40,456 nucleotides of DNA from an uncultured Clostridium sp. (lineage in GTDB: Bacteria; Bacillota; Clostridia; TANB77; CAG-508), in NCBI GenBank assembly GCA_947648255.1, contig CANSNA010000010.1, positions 1 through 40,456 on the forward strand, given 5' to 3'. The notes below the pieces were generated by a model. It saw only the letters and a program-made list of their open reading frames with translations, did no database searches and was not told where the DNA came from. Position 1 is the first letter of the stretch, and each line of letters opens with the position of its first letter. A program made the position numbers and the translations under genes. Below, piece by piece: positions 21,650 through 32,397 of this stretch.

Positions 21650-22444
21650 ATGGGAGAAGTTATAGTTATAACATCAGGAAAAGGTGGAGTTGGAAAAACA
21701 ACTACAACAGCAAATTTAGGAGCATCCTTAGCTTTAGAAGGGAAAAAAGTTGCACTAGTAGATACAGATATTGGATTAAGAAATTTAGATGTAGTTATGG
21801 GACTAGAAAATAGAATAGTTTATGATATAGTAGATGTTGTAGAAGGTAGATGCAAATTAAGACAAGCATTAATTAAAGATAAAAGATATGATGAATTATT
21901 CTTGTTACCTGCTGCTCAAACAAGAGATAAGAGTGCAGTAAATGAAGAACAAATGAAAGAATTAACAAATGAGCTTAAACAAAGTTTTGATTACATATTA
22001 ATAGACTGTCCAGCAGGAATAGAACAAGGATTTAAAAATGCAGTTGCAGGAGCAGATAGAGCAATTGTTGTAACTACAGCAGAAATTTCAGCAATAAGAG
22101 ATGCAGATAGAATAATAGGTTTACTAGAAGCTTTAGAGCTTAAAAACTCAGAGCTTATAATAAATAGAATAAGACCTAATATGGTAAGAAAAGGAGAAAT
22201 GATGGATGTAGAAGACATCGTAGATCTTCTTTCAATAGATTTAACAGGAGTAGTACCAGATGATGAATACATAATTACACAAACAAACAAAGGAGAACCT
22301 GTAATATCAAACAAAAAAGCACCTTCTGGAAAAGCATATAGAGAAATAGCAAAAAGGCTCTTAGGAGAAAATATAGAAGTATCAATACCAGGTAGAGACA
22401 GAGGATTTTTTTCAAAGATAAAAAACATATTTAGTAAAAAATAG
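21650..22444 (+). CDS. minD: septum site-determining protein MinD
   Basis: VIVITSGKGGVGKTTTTANLG, DTDIGLRNLDVVMGLENRIVYD. Confidence 0.97.
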   Translation: MGEVIVITSGKGGVGKTTTTANLGASLALEGKKVALVDTDIGLRNLDVVMGLENRIVYDIVDVVEGRCKLRQALIKDKRYDELFLLPAAQTRDKSAVNEEQMKELTNELKQSFDYILIDCPAGIEQGFKNAVAGADRAIVVTTAEISAIRDADRIIGLLEALELKNSELIINRIRPNMVRKGEMMDVEDIVDLLSIDLTGVVPDDEYIITQTNKGEPVISNKKAPSGKAYREIAKRLLGENIEVSIPGRDRGFFSKIKNIFSKK

Positions 22445-22475
22445 AAAAACATAAAGAAAAGATGGGTGAAGAAAA

Positions 22476-22955
22476 ATGTTTGAAAACATTGTGAACTTTT
22501 TTAAGAATATAGGCAAAACTGAAAAAAAAGAAAATAACTCAAGAGACACTGCAAAAGAAAGGTTGCATCTAGTTTTGATGCAAGATAGAGCAAATGTATC
22601 AGCAGACTTTTTAGATTTAATGAGACAGGAAATAATAGAAGTTATAAAGAAATATGTAGATATAGATGAAAGAGAAATAGATGTTAGAATGACAAACAAA
22701 CAAAATGATGATGGCAGCAGTGGTGCACCTGCACTATATGCCAATATACCAATTATCAATATAAAAAATGATATTTTAGTAGAAAAGAAAAAAGAAGCAG
22801 AAGCAGTAAAATTAGAAAATGTTACAGTAGAGATTACAGAGGCACCAAGTGAAAATCATGAAACTGAAGTGCTTGAAGGATTAAAACATGAAGAAAATAC
22901 AGAAGATATAAATGAACCTGTACATGAAGAAGGAGCTGAAATAGTAAACAATTAG
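22476..22955 (+). CDS. minE: cell division topological specificity factor MinE
   Basis: AKERLHLVLMQDRANVSADFLDLMRQEIIEVIKKYVDID; follows minD. Confidence 0.92.
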   Translation: MFENIVNFFKNIGKTEKKENNSRDTAKERLHLVLMQDRANVSADFLDLMRQEIIEVIKKYVDIDEREIDVRMTNKQNDDGSSGAPALYANIPIINIKNDILVEKKKEAEAVKLENVTVEITEAPSENHETEVLEGLKHEENTEDINEPVHEEGAEIVNN

Positions 22956-22971
22956 ATAAAGAGGTTTATTA

Positions 22972-24083
22972 ATGAATAAAAAAATATTTAAAAATATTGA
23001 GTGGGGAATACTTATTTGTTGTATAATCTTGTTATGTATAGGATTAGTTGCGTTATTTTCAGCAACACAAGATGCTGGATTTGATGAACTAAAGAAACAA
23101 GTATTATGGTCAGCTGTTAGTATTCCTATAATGATAATAGTTATATTTATAGACTATAACACAATAGCAAAAATATCACCAGTACTATATGGACTGGCGA
23201 TTATTGCACTTATTGCGGTTCTCTTTACAGAACCAATAAATGGAGCTAGAAGCTGGTTTAAAATAACTGAAAATGCAACTATACAACCAAGTGAATTTGC
23301 AAAAATAATTTTAATAATATTTTTAGCATATATAATTTCAAAACTTCAAAAGCAAGATAAAACTGAGATAAATAAAATTTGGAAATTAGGGCTAGTACTT
23401 TTAGCAGTAGGAATTCCTGTTTTTCTTATAGCTATTCAACCAGATTATGGAACAGTTATGTCATTTATAATAGGGGTTGCATTTATGCTATTCGCAGCAG
23501 GCTTAGATAAAAAATACATTATAGTAACACTACTTGTTATAGTTATTGCAGTGCCACTTTTATATAATTTTGTACTTCCAAGTCATGCTAAAGCAAGAAT
23601 AGATGTATTTTTGAATCCAGAATTAGATCCAAGAGGCTCACGGATATAATTTAATACAATCAAAAATTGCAATAGGTTCTGGAAAGCTAATGGGAATGGG
23701 AATTTTAATGGGAAATCAAACACAACTTCGGATATTTATATCCAAAGACAACAGATTTTATTTTTTCAGTAATAGGTGAAGAAATGGGATTTATAATTGC
23801 AAGTGCAGTAATTATTATTTATGTCATAATGATAACGAGAGCAGTATATGTTGCAAAGACAGCAAAAGATGATATTGGTGGCTATATTGCAGCAGGAATT
23901 GCAGGTATTTTAACCTTTCACATGGTAGAAAATATAGGTATGACAATGGGATTATTACCAATTACAGGTGTACCACTTCCATTTGTAAGTTATGGTGGTA
24001 GTTCATTAATTACAAACTTTATCTGTATAGGATTGCTTTTGAATATAAGTGCAAGACGTAAAAAAGCAATATTTATAGATTAA
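22972..24083 (+). CDS. rodA: RodA/FtsW SEDS protein; two CGGA +1 sites
   Basis: DPRGSGYNLIQSKIAIGSGKLMGMG, QTQLGYLYPKTTDFIFSVIGEEMGF; sites 23641 and 23729; (1112-2)/3 = 370 codons. Confidence 0.93.
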
Positions 24084-24104
24084 TTAAATTCATAGGGAGA
24101 AATA

Positions 24105-25081
24105 ATGGAACTATTACACAAACTAAAAATTGGAGATGTAGAATTAGAAAATAATTTAATACTAGCACCAATGGCAGGAATTACAGATAGACCATTTAGA
24201 GAAATCTGTAAAAATTATGGTGTAGGGGCAGTTTGCACAGAAATGATAAGTAGCAAAGCAATAATGTATGGAGATGAAAAAACAAAATTATTATTAAATA
24301 CTGAAGGAGAAAGGCACCCTGTTATTGCTCAGATATTTGGAAGTGATGTAGAAGCAATGAAAAAAGGTGCAAAATATGCAGAAGAAAAAGCAGATATAAT
24401 TGATATAAACATGGGATGCCCAGCACCGAAGGTTACAAAAAATGGAGATGGAAGTAAACTACTTTTAAACATAGATTTAGCAGTAAAGCTTACAAAAGAA
24501 GTTGTCAAAACAGTAAATAAGCCAGTTACAGTGAAGATTAGAAAAGGTTGGGACCTAAAAAATATAGTATATGAAGAACTAGCAAAAAAACTAGAAGAAG
24601 TGCGGAATATCCGCAATAACATTACATCGGCAGAACAAGGGAAGAATATTTTAGCGGAGAATGTGATTTAGATAGTATAAAAAGACTAAAAGAAATCTTA
24701 AGTATTCCAGTAATTGGAAATGGAAATATAAAAAATGAAAAGCAGGCAGAAGAAATGCTAAGATATACAAAAGCAGATGGAATAATGATAGCAAGGGGAG
24801 CAATTGGAAATCCATTTATATTTAAAAATATTATAGAGTATTTAAAATATGGAAAAATTTGCGAAAATATATCAAAAGAAGAAATTAAAAACACAGTAAT
24901 AAAGCATATAGACTTGGAAGTTGCAGAAAAGGGAGAATATACTGGAATAAGAGAAATGAGAAAACATCTAGCATATTACACAAAAGGAATGCAAAATAGT
25001 AGTGTTATAAGAGATAAAATAAATAAAATAGAAAATAAAAAGGAATTAATAGAAACATTAATTGAATATTTTAATATTTAG
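24105..25081 (+). CDS. dus: tRNA-dihydrouridine synthase; CGGA and CGGC +1 sites
   Basis: LAPMAGITDRPFR, DINMGCPAPKV, VGISAITLHGRTREEYFSG; sites 24603 and 24628; (977-2)/3 = 325 codons. Confidence 0.95.
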
Positions 25082-25199
25082 CAGAATAAATAAGTAGAAA
25101 GAGAAAATCTTTCTACTTGTTTTTTAGGTATTCTAAAAGTTTTGTCTGTAAAGCTTTTCTCTTTATATATTTTATACTTAAGTAATTTAAGGAGAAGCT

Positions 25200-25814
25200 A
25201 TGAAGAAAAGAATAATTTTTTTATGTTTAATTTTTTTAGTAATTATGGGATTTATTTTTACAAAATTTGAATATAAAAATGTAGTTTCGGGCAATAATAT
25301 AAGTGAAAAAGATTTCACAGATATTTTAAATATTAGTTCATACGAAGCTACTGTTTCAGTAGAAGTATATAGCAACAAAAATACCAATAAATATATAATA
25401 AAGCAAAGCTATAAAGAGCCAAGAACTTTTAAACAAGAAATATTAGAACCAAGCAATATCAAAGGTGTAACAATAATTTATGATGGAGAAAAAACAATAC
25501 TTGAAAACAAAGCACTTAATTTAAAAACATTATATGAAAATTTTGGGGGAGAACCTTCAAATTTAAGTTTAATTAGTTTTATAAATGAATTTAAAACATC
25601 AGAAGAAAAAAGAACAGAAGAAAGTGAAGAAGAAAAAATTATGGAAGTAAAAATCTCAAAAAGCAGAAATAAATATCAAATGTATCAGAAACTATATATA
25701 AGTAAAAGTACGAATCTACCAACAAAAATGGAAATTTTAGACGAGAACAAAAATAGGACAGTTTACATATTATATAACGAGATAAGTTTAAATGATAAAA
25801 GAGAAATAATTTAA
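25200..25814 (+). CDS. membrane-anchored outer-membrane-lipoprotein-sorting-like protein (GerS-like)
   Basis: N-terminal TM, KQSYKEPRTFKQEILEPSNIKGVTIIYDGEKT. Confidence 0.6.
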   Translation: MKKRIIFLCLIFLVIMGFIFTKFEYKNVVSGNNISEKDFTDILNISSYEATVSVEVYSNKNTNKYIIKQSYKEPRTFKQEILEPSNIKGVTIIYDGEKTILENKALNLKTLYENFGGEPSNLSLISFINEFKTSEEKRTEESEEEKIMEVKISKSRNKYQMYQKLYISKSTNLPTKMEILDENKNRTVYILYNEISLNDKREII

Positions 25815-25884
25815 AACAAAAATATCTCAAACTAATAGTTAAAATATATCTGAAAATACATGGAATATTAGGAGTTGAAACAAT

Positions 25885-26235
25885 ATGGTAATAAAAAGAG
25901 GAGATATGTTTTATGCAGATTTAAGTCCAGTAGTTGGTTCTGAACAAGGAGGAATAAGACCAGTTTTAATAATACAAAATGATACAGGAAATAAATATAG
26001 TCCAACAGTAATTGCAGCAGCAATAACATCTCAAACAGGGAAAACAAAACTTCCAACACATATAGAAATAGGTTCTCAAAATAACGGATTAAAATCAGAC
26101 TCAATAGTGCTTACAGAACAGATTAGAACAATAGATAAAAGCAGGTTAAAAGAAAGAATAGGTCATATAAATGATGGAAAAATAATAAATCAGATAAATA
26201 ATGCCCTTGGAGTAAGTTTTGGACTCGAAGAATAA
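25885..26235 (+). CDS. mazF: MazF/NdoA endoribonuclease
   Basis: [47 protein letters not shown]. Confidence 0.95.
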   Translation: MVIKRGDMFYADLSPVVGSEQGGIRPVLIIQNDTGNKYSPTVIAAAITSQTGKTKLPTHIEIGSQNNGLKSDSIVLTEQIRTIDKSRLKERIGHINDGKIINQINNALGVSFGLEE

Positions 26236-26359
26236 AATAAAGCAAGAAAGGATTTAATTTTGTACGTATATAAGGAGGTTGCAAAATTAAATTTTTCTTG
26301 CTTTTATTAATAGGAAAAAACTTACAATGCATTGATAATTAATGCGATATTAATAGAAT

Positions 26360-27303
26360 TTAAGCTTTTAAACTTTTAATAATATCAATTTCTCTTTTCA
26401 AGTTTTCTATAAGTTCTTCCTTCGTAGAAAGAGCATATTCGTATTCTTTTATTACTTGTTTATAATTTTCATAATTTTCTCCCTGTGCAAAGAGAAGACG
26501 CATATAATCTTTAAAATAATCTATTTCACTTTGTCTTTTAGCATTTTGCATTTTTTCATCATATTTTTCAATTTTTGCAAGTCTTTTAAGCTGTTCTTTT
26601 AAATAATCTACATATTCTAAAGTGCAAGCAATTTCATAGTAAGTATCATCAATAACAACCTTAAATAAAACTTTTAAAATTCTAGGATTTATTTTACCTA
26701 GCTTAGAATAAGAACTAAGTAAATCTAATGCAACAGTTTGTCTAGTTGGATGACTATCTCTAATTAAAATTTTTAAGGTTTCAGAAATGTCAACATGAGT
26801 TGTATATTGTCTTTTGGTTACAATGGCATCAAAAACATCAGCAATATGAATGATTTGGGCATAATATGGAATTTCTTTTTTTATAAGTCCGCTTTGGATA
26901 TCCGAGTTCCATCTAAGCACTCATGATGATATAAAGCACCACCTGCATAGGGGCGAAGTTTTAAATCCTTCATACACATATTATATCCAATTGTTGTATG
27001 AGTTTTAATAATTTCAAACTCTTCATCAGTAAGTATATTTGGTTTAGACAAGATTTCAGGAGGAACAAATAATTTGCCAATATCATGAAGATAAGCTGAA
27101 ATTGTAGCGTGTATTGTAAAAGCTTTGCCAGCATGTAAATATTCACACATTCTACAAGTCAAGTTAGCAACATTTTCACTATGTCTTCTAGTAAATAAAT
27201 CAAGATTTCCAAGCATATCTAGCTGATAACGCATAGTTTTATCTAGATTATATGATTTTAGAATAGTAGGACTATAAAATTCTATATCTTGCTTTAACAA
27301 CAT
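26360..27303 (-). CDS. HD-GYP domain protein; two CGGA +1 sites
   Basis: [67 protein letters not shown]; plus-strand TCCG at 26901..26904 and 26888..26891; (944-2)/3 = 314 codons. Confidence 0.93.
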
Positions 27304-27417
27304 AAATTTTCTCCTTAGTACAATTATATATAATATAATAACATTAAAGTAAAAAAAAATCAACAATGAATATTGCTCTTTTAAAAGAAATATGTTAGAA
27401 TAGAAAAAGTAGAAAAT

Positions 27418-27489
27418 TGGGGTATAGCCAAGCGGTAAGGCAGATGGCTCTGACCCATCGATGCGTAGGTTCGAATCCTACTACCCCAG
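27418..27489 (+). tRNA. tRNA-Gln(CUG), CCA 27490..27492 encoded
   Basis: Cloverleaf: acceptor TGGGGTA/TACCCCA, anticodon arm GATGG-CTCTGAC-CCATC, T-arm GTAGG-TTCGAAT-CCTAC. Confidence 0.9.
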
Positions 27490-27609
27490 CCATAGCATAG
27501 TTTCGTCGAACTTTTTGAAAAGCTTGATACAAGCAAAGTTCGAAGAACACAAAAATCTTAGAAAAATATAATTTAAATATGTTTGAATCATTTATATAAT
27601 AAAAATTAA

Positions 27610-27663
27610 TTTTAGACTAAATTTAGGTAAAAACATTGACATTTACCTAAATTTAGTCTAAAA
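27610..27663. promoter_or_regulatory. perfect 22-bp inverted repeat (10-bp spacer) overlapping a TTGACA-N17-TAAAAT promoter; likely AbiEi operator
   Basis: TTTTAGACTAAATTTAGGTAAA-aacattgaca-TTTACCTAAATTTAGTCTAAAA; -35 27636..27641, -10 27659..27664. Confidence 0.85.
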
Positions 27664-27682
27664 TATGCTTGGGGCGAAAAAT

Positions 27683-28225
27683 ATGATATATAAATATGGA
27701 GAATTAAAAGATAAAGGATTAGATAATTATAATATAAGTAAAAAAGTTGAAAATAAAGAATTATACAAAATCGAGAAAGGTTTATATTCTGATACGGAAA
27801 AATACAATCATTTGGAATATATTGTAAAGAAGTATTCTAATACTATTTTTACATCAGAAAGTGCATTTTTTTATCTAGGTTTAACAGATGTCATACCTAA
27901 TAAATATTTCCTTGCAACTCCGAACAATGTTAGTAAAATAAAAAATGAAAAAGTTGAACAAATATTTATGGCAAACCATCTTTTTGAAATTGGAAAAAGT
28001 CAAGTAAATTATAATAATGTTCAAATAAATATTTATAACAAAGAGAGAATGTTAATTGAACTAATAAGAAATAAGAATACTTTTGCTTTTGATTATTACA
28101 AGGAAATAATAAGTAATTACAGAGAAATTGTAGACGAAATAGATATGAGTTTATTTGCAGATTATTTAGAATGTTTTGCTAATGGAAAAAACATTTTTAA
28201 AATTATACATAGGGAGGTTTTTTAG
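27683..28225 (+). CDS. abiEi: AbiEi-type antitoxin/transcriptional regulator
   Basis: FTSESAFFYLGLTDVIPNKYFLATPNNVSKI, NIYNKERMLIELIRNK; operon with abiEii. Confidence 0.82.
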   Translation: MIYKYGELKDKGLDNYNISKKVENKELYKIEKGLYSDTEKYNHLEYIVKKYSNTIFTSESAFFYLGLTDVIPNKYFLATPNNVSKIKNEKVEQIFMANHLFEIGKSQVNYNNVQINIYNKERMLIELIRNKNTFAFDYYKEIISNYREIVDEIDMSLFADYLECFANGKNIFKIIHREVF

Positions 28226-29046
28226 TGATAAATTTATTAGAAAGCATAGACTTTTATTTAGAAAAAGGATATGAAGATGCTTATGCAACATCAAAAGTTG
28301 CACAAGATATAATATTAAGCAAGATTGCAAAATCTAATTATAGAAACAATATTACAGTCAAGGGTGGAGTAGTTATGTTTAATATAACTAATGACAAAAG
28401 ACGAGCTACTGTTGATATTGATATAGATTTAATTAGATATTCTTTAGAAGATAAAAGTATATTGTTATTGTTTGATAAATTAAATCAAATTGATGATGGA
28501 ATAACAATAATAGTTAATAAAAAAATAAAACCTTTAAAACATCAAGATTATCATGGAAAAAGAGTTAATATTGTTTTAAAAGATTCATTTGGAAATCAAA
28601 TAGAAACTAAAGTTGATATTGGAGTACATAACAATTTAGATATAGAACAAGAAGAATATATGTTTAACTTTGAAGTATTTAATAACAGTATGACATTATT
28701 AATAAATACTAAAGAGCAGATTTTTGGTGAAAAACTGCTATCTATGTTAAAACATGGTATTAGAACAACAAGATATAAAGATATATATGATTTTTATTAT
28801 CTTATAACAGAGGGAAATATGGACAAGTTATTATTACTTAAATTGATTAATATATATTGTATTAATAGTGATTTTAGAATTAATACTACATACCAAATTG
28901 CAAATGAATTGAGTAAAATATTTAATAATGCAAATTTTTTAGAAAATGTTCAAAATAGTAGATATAATTGGATAGGAAAAGAAACAGATATTGTTTTAGG
29001 TACAATATTAGATTTTATAAAACAATTAGAACCTTTAGTTGTATAA
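28225..29046 (+). CDS. abiEii: AbiEii/AbiGii-type nucleotidyltransferase toxin
   Basis: VKGGVVMFNITNDKRRATVDIDIDLI, GEKLLSMLKHGIRTTRYKDIYDFY; GTG start overlapping the abiEi stop. Confidence 0.87.
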   Translation: MINLLESIDFYLEKGYEDAYATSKVAQDIILSKIAKSNYRNNITVKGGVVMFNITNDKRRATVDIDIDLIRYSLEDKSILLLFDKLNQIDDGITIIVNKKIKPLKHQDYHGKRVNIVLKDSFGNQIETKVDIGVHNNLDIEQEEYMFNFEVFNNSMTLLINTKEQIFGEKLLSMLKHGIRTTRYKDIYDFYYLITEGNMDKLLLLKLINIYCINSDFRINTTYQIANELSKIFNNANFLENVQNSRYNWIGKETDIVLGTILDFIKQLEPLVV

Positions 29047-29064
29047 TATAAAGCGAGGTGGATT

Positions 29065-29403
29065 ATGGAAAAAGAAGAATTATATAATATTTGCAAATCT
29101 ATAATAGATTTGAATAAACAAAGATATGCAATAGTAAAATCTGAAATAGAAAAAATTATAAGAGATAATGTGAAAGATGAAAGGTATATTCAAAGAAAAT
29201 TAGATGAAATGCTGGATATATTATTATTTTACGAAAACGATGATAGTTTGCTCTTATTTGGAAGGCTTTGTAAATACTACTTTTCTATAAATCCAATGGT
29301 TACAGCACAATATATTACTTATTATAGAGAACATAGTGATCCAGAAGGCATAAAGTTTGGAAATAAAGTAGAGATAAAGGTTAAAGAGGAGGAAACAAAA
29401 TGA
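29065..29403 (+). CDS. hypothetical protein downstream of abiE
   Basis: ORF with RBS GCGAGGTGG. Confidence 0.55.
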   Translation: MEKEELYNICKSIIDLNKQRYAIVKSEIEKIIRDNVKDERYIQRKLDEMLDILLFYENDDSLLLFGRLCKYYFSINPMVTAQYITYYREHSDPEGIKFGNKVEIKVKEEETK

Positions 29404-29450
29404 ACAGGGAATTTGCAATTAATTATCAATTATCTACGAAAAATTAAACT

Positions 29451-29486
29451 AAAATAAGGCGATTTTATTGACCAACGCCTTATTTT
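29451..29486. terminator. perfect 11-bp inverted repeat AAAATAAGGCG...CGCCTTATTTT
   Basis: Sequence inspection. Confidence 0.75.
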
Positions 29487-29494
29487 AATAATTA

Positions 29495-29530
29495 TAAAGC
29501 CCCCCATCCTATTAAGGTTAGGGGGCTTTA
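29495..29530. terminator. hairpin TAAAGCCCCC...GGGGGCTTTA downstream of the 29813 cassette (minus)
   Basis: Sequence inspection. Confidence 0.75.
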
Positions 29531-29585
29531 TTTGGATTTTATTTTTTTCCAAGATAAATGCGAAAATAATTAGACCTCACAGAAT

Positions 29586-29813
29586 TTACTTACCGTAGTT
29601 GAGATATGCCTGCTGCTTGCGTTTGATATCTGCTTCCAACGACTCTATTGTATCGCCAGAATGCACTGCACCTTCCCAAGCAAAGGATCCGACTGGTGCC
29701 GCTAGAGCACGTTTAAATGCTCTAAGCCGCTTTTCAGCCTCGAGCCAGTCCTCACGCAGTTTATCCCTGCCATCAGCAACAGGAATTCCCCCATATCCAT
29801 AAGAATATCCCAT
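29586..29813 (-). CDS. small hypothetical protein (75 aa), compositionally atypical cassette; in-frame CGG (plus 29727..29729)
   Basis: MGYSYGYGGIPVADGRDKLREDWLEAEKRLRAFKRALAAP...; RBS AAAGGAGG. Confidence 0.6.
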   Translation of the reverse strand: MGYSYGYGGIPVADGRDKLREDWLEAEKRLRAFKRALAAPVGSFAWEGAVHSGDTIESLEADIKRKQQAYLNYGK

Positions 29814-30009
29814 GAATTATTTCCTCCTTTTTAATAATACATATATATTATAATATAATATTAAAATTTTGTCGACATAATATAAAGAGAGTTAACTTGG
29901 TTTCAATATTAAAACCAAACAAATATTGAAAAACAACAATAAAATATTGACAAACATAAATATAAATTGTATAATATCTCTATAATATAAAATTATGGAG
30001 GTATTTTTA

Positions 30010-30479
30010 ATGAAAGTTATTGGAAAAAATGGGCTTGGTGATATGCTAAGTGTATTTTTAAAAATTTGTTTTTGGATAGGTACTTTACGGATTAATTATT
30101 TTACCATTTGCATTACATGCAGTTCGGGCTTAACTTAAATGCTACTGCTTTTGTAATATATCCAAATGGAATTGTTTTGCTTTCTATAGCTTATAAATTT
30201 ATTAAATTATTTGAAAGTCTAAAAAATAATAAGCCATTTTGCATAGAAAATGTTAAAATCTTAAGAAGTGTGAGTATTATATCTTTAGTTGGAGCAATAC
30301 TATGGTTAATAGATTTAGGATATGAAATATTCTTAGTAAAGATTGTCGATTTAATATTTATAGTTGTGCTTGCTTTTCTTTTTGTTTTATATATTGGAGT
30401 TGCAATAGCCTTATACATATTGTCAGAGCTGTTTAAAGAAGGAGCAGAATACAGAAAAGAAAATGAATTAACAATATAA
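30010..30479 (+). CDS. DUF2975-like membrane protein; CGGA and CGGG +1 sites
   Basis: MKVIGKNGLGDMLSVFLKICFWIGTLGLIILPFALHAVGLNLNATAF...; sites 30088 and 30125; (470-2)/3 = 156 codons; followed by small XRE gene. Confidence 0.82.
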
Positions 30480-30493
30480 GGAGTGTGTAAAAT

Positions 30494-30709
30494 ATGATAA
30501 TCGTAAACTTAGATGTAATAATGGCAAAAAGAAAAATAAGTTCACTAGAGCTTTCAGAAAAGTTAGGTATAACACCTGCGAATTTATCAATATTAAAAAC
30601 AAACAAAGGAAAAGCAATTAGATTTTCAACACTAGATAAAATATGTAGTGTTCTAAAATGTATGCCAGGAGATATATTAGAATATAGAGAAGGTGAGAAA
30701 AATGATTAG
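30494..30709 (+). CDS. small XRE/Cro-CI-type HTH regulator
   Basis: MIIVNLDVIMAKRKISSLELSEKLGITPANLSILKTNKGKAIRFSTLDKICSVLKCMPGDILEY. Confidence 0.92.
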   Translation: MIIVNLDVIMAKRKISSLELSEKLGITPANLSILKTNKGKAIRFSTLDKICSVLKCMPGDILEYREGEKND

Positions 30710-32153
30710 CGTATTTATTTCAGCATTAATTTTTAGTATATGGTGCATAATACTATTTTTTGATAAAAGTATAGGAATGTCAATGATCTTATTTGTTGCA
30801 CCATTACTAACATATATTATATACATATTAAATAAAAAAGAAAAAATAGCAAATAAAAAGGCATTAATTTTGATAGTTCCAATAATTCTACTATCAGCAA
30901 CATATTTTATATATAACAACGCTTTTTTTAGAATTACAAACCTTTTAGCCATACCAATTTTATTTGCATATATGTTATACAAATTATTTAATGAAAAAGT
31001 AATATTTGATGTAAAGCTAATAAAAAATGTAGCTTTGATATTTTTAAAGCCATTTAGCTATATAGAAGAAGCTTTTAATAATCTTTCAAGAAGCTTTGAA
31101 GAGAGAAAATATGAAAGACAATATAGCAAAGATAATGAAAAAACAAGGAAAGTTCTAAAAGCCCTTGTAATCACAGTTCCGATTGTTATTGTTATAATAA
31201 TACTTTTATCTTCAGCAGATGCAATATTTGGAGATATATTTAAAAGTGCATTTACAGGATTTGTAAAAATGATGTATAAAATAGATATATTATCAATAAT
31301 TGCAAGAATTTTACTGATATGGCTTGTTGCCACATATTTACTTTTGTTTTTCTATTATATTTTAAAAAAATGCAAAAAAGTAGAAGAAAAAGATATAAAA
31401 CAAAGAATACCAAAAGATAATTTTACCATGAAAATGATACTTACAACTCTTAATGTAGTTTATTTTATATTTTGTATAATACAAATTAGGTCATTGTTTT
31501 TAGGAAAAGTGGATATGAATTTTGCAGACTATGCAAGACAAGGTTTTTTCCAACTTATGGTGGTGTCTATAATTAATCTTATTACAATTCTGATTGCAAA
31601 AAAAATTGCAAATTCAGAGGATAAACATTCAATTATTTTTATAAATACAATGTGCATTTTTATGATTTTATTTACGTTTATAATACTTATGTCATCTGCT
31701 TATAGAATGTATTTATATGAAAATGCTTATGGATATACACTTCTAAGACTGCTAGTATATTGTGCACTATTTACAGAAACACTTTTGCTATTTCCAACTG
31801 TTTTATATGTTTTAGATAAAAAAGTTAATTTACCTAAAGCATATTTTGAGATTATTATGATTATGTATATATGTATGAATTTTGCAAATTTTGATAGTGT
31901 AATTGCTTGGAAAAATGTTAATAGATATATTACTACTGGTAAGATTGACATGTATTACTTGAAGGAACATACAAGTACGGATGCAGTTCCAGAAATTATT
32001 AGACTTTTAGATATGAACAAATATGAGGATAATACTAAGAAGATGGTTAGAGGCTATTTAGATAAACTTATTGTTAAAGAAAGCTTAAGGGATGGGTTTG
32101 ATTTAAGGGAGTTTAATTTGTCTAAGGCAACTGCTAAGAGAATTTTGCTTTAG
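30702..32153 (+). CDS. DUF4153/DUF4173-like multi-TM membrane protein
   Basis: Many TM helices, AYGYTLLRLLVYCALFTETLLLF, SDSVIAWKNVNRYITTGKIDMYYL-type C-terminus. Confidence 0.75.
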   Translation: MISVFISALIFSIWCIILFFDKSIGMSMILFVAPLLTYIIYILNKKEKIANKKALILIVPIILLSATYFIYNNAFFRITNLLAIPILFAYMLYKLFNEKVIFDVKLIKNVALIFLKPFSYIEEAFNNLSRSFEERKYERQYSKDNEKTRKVLKALVITVPIVIVIIILLSSADAIFGDIFKSAFTGFVKMMYKIDILSIIARILLIWLVATYLLLFFYYILKKCKKVEEKDIKQRIPKDNFTMKMILTTLNVVYFIFCIIQIRSLFLGKVDMNFADYARQGFFQLMVVSIINLITILIAKKIANSEDKHSIIFINTMCIFMILFTFIILMSSAYRMYLYENAYGYTLLRLLVYCALFTETLLLFPTVLYVLDKKVNLPKAYFEIIMIMYICMNFANFDSVIAWKNVNRYITTGKIDMYYLKEHTSTDAVPEIIRLLDMNKYEDNTKKMVRGYLDKLIVKESLRDGFDLREFNLSKATAKRILL

Positions 32154-32397
32154 CTGTAGCTTTTGAAATTACTTTTATATTTGAGTCAAAAAAAAAGGAG
32201 TTCTATTCTATATTCTATGTTTTAGAATATAGCTTATATTAGGAGCTCCTCTTTTATTTATTACAATTCTAAAAATATAATTATTTAATATTTTTATGTA
32301 CAATACGAAAACGAAACAAAATCAACCCAAAACAAATTATTGCAAATTTTTGCATTATATGATATAAATATGATATCATACCCAAATTGGAGGGAAA

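Noticed and set aside
27418-27489. tRNA-Gln(CUG) as the decoder of CGG
   Set aside because: Anticodon CUG reads CAG; nothing in its loop suggests CGG or quadruplet decoding, and recoded positions align with Gly, not Gln.
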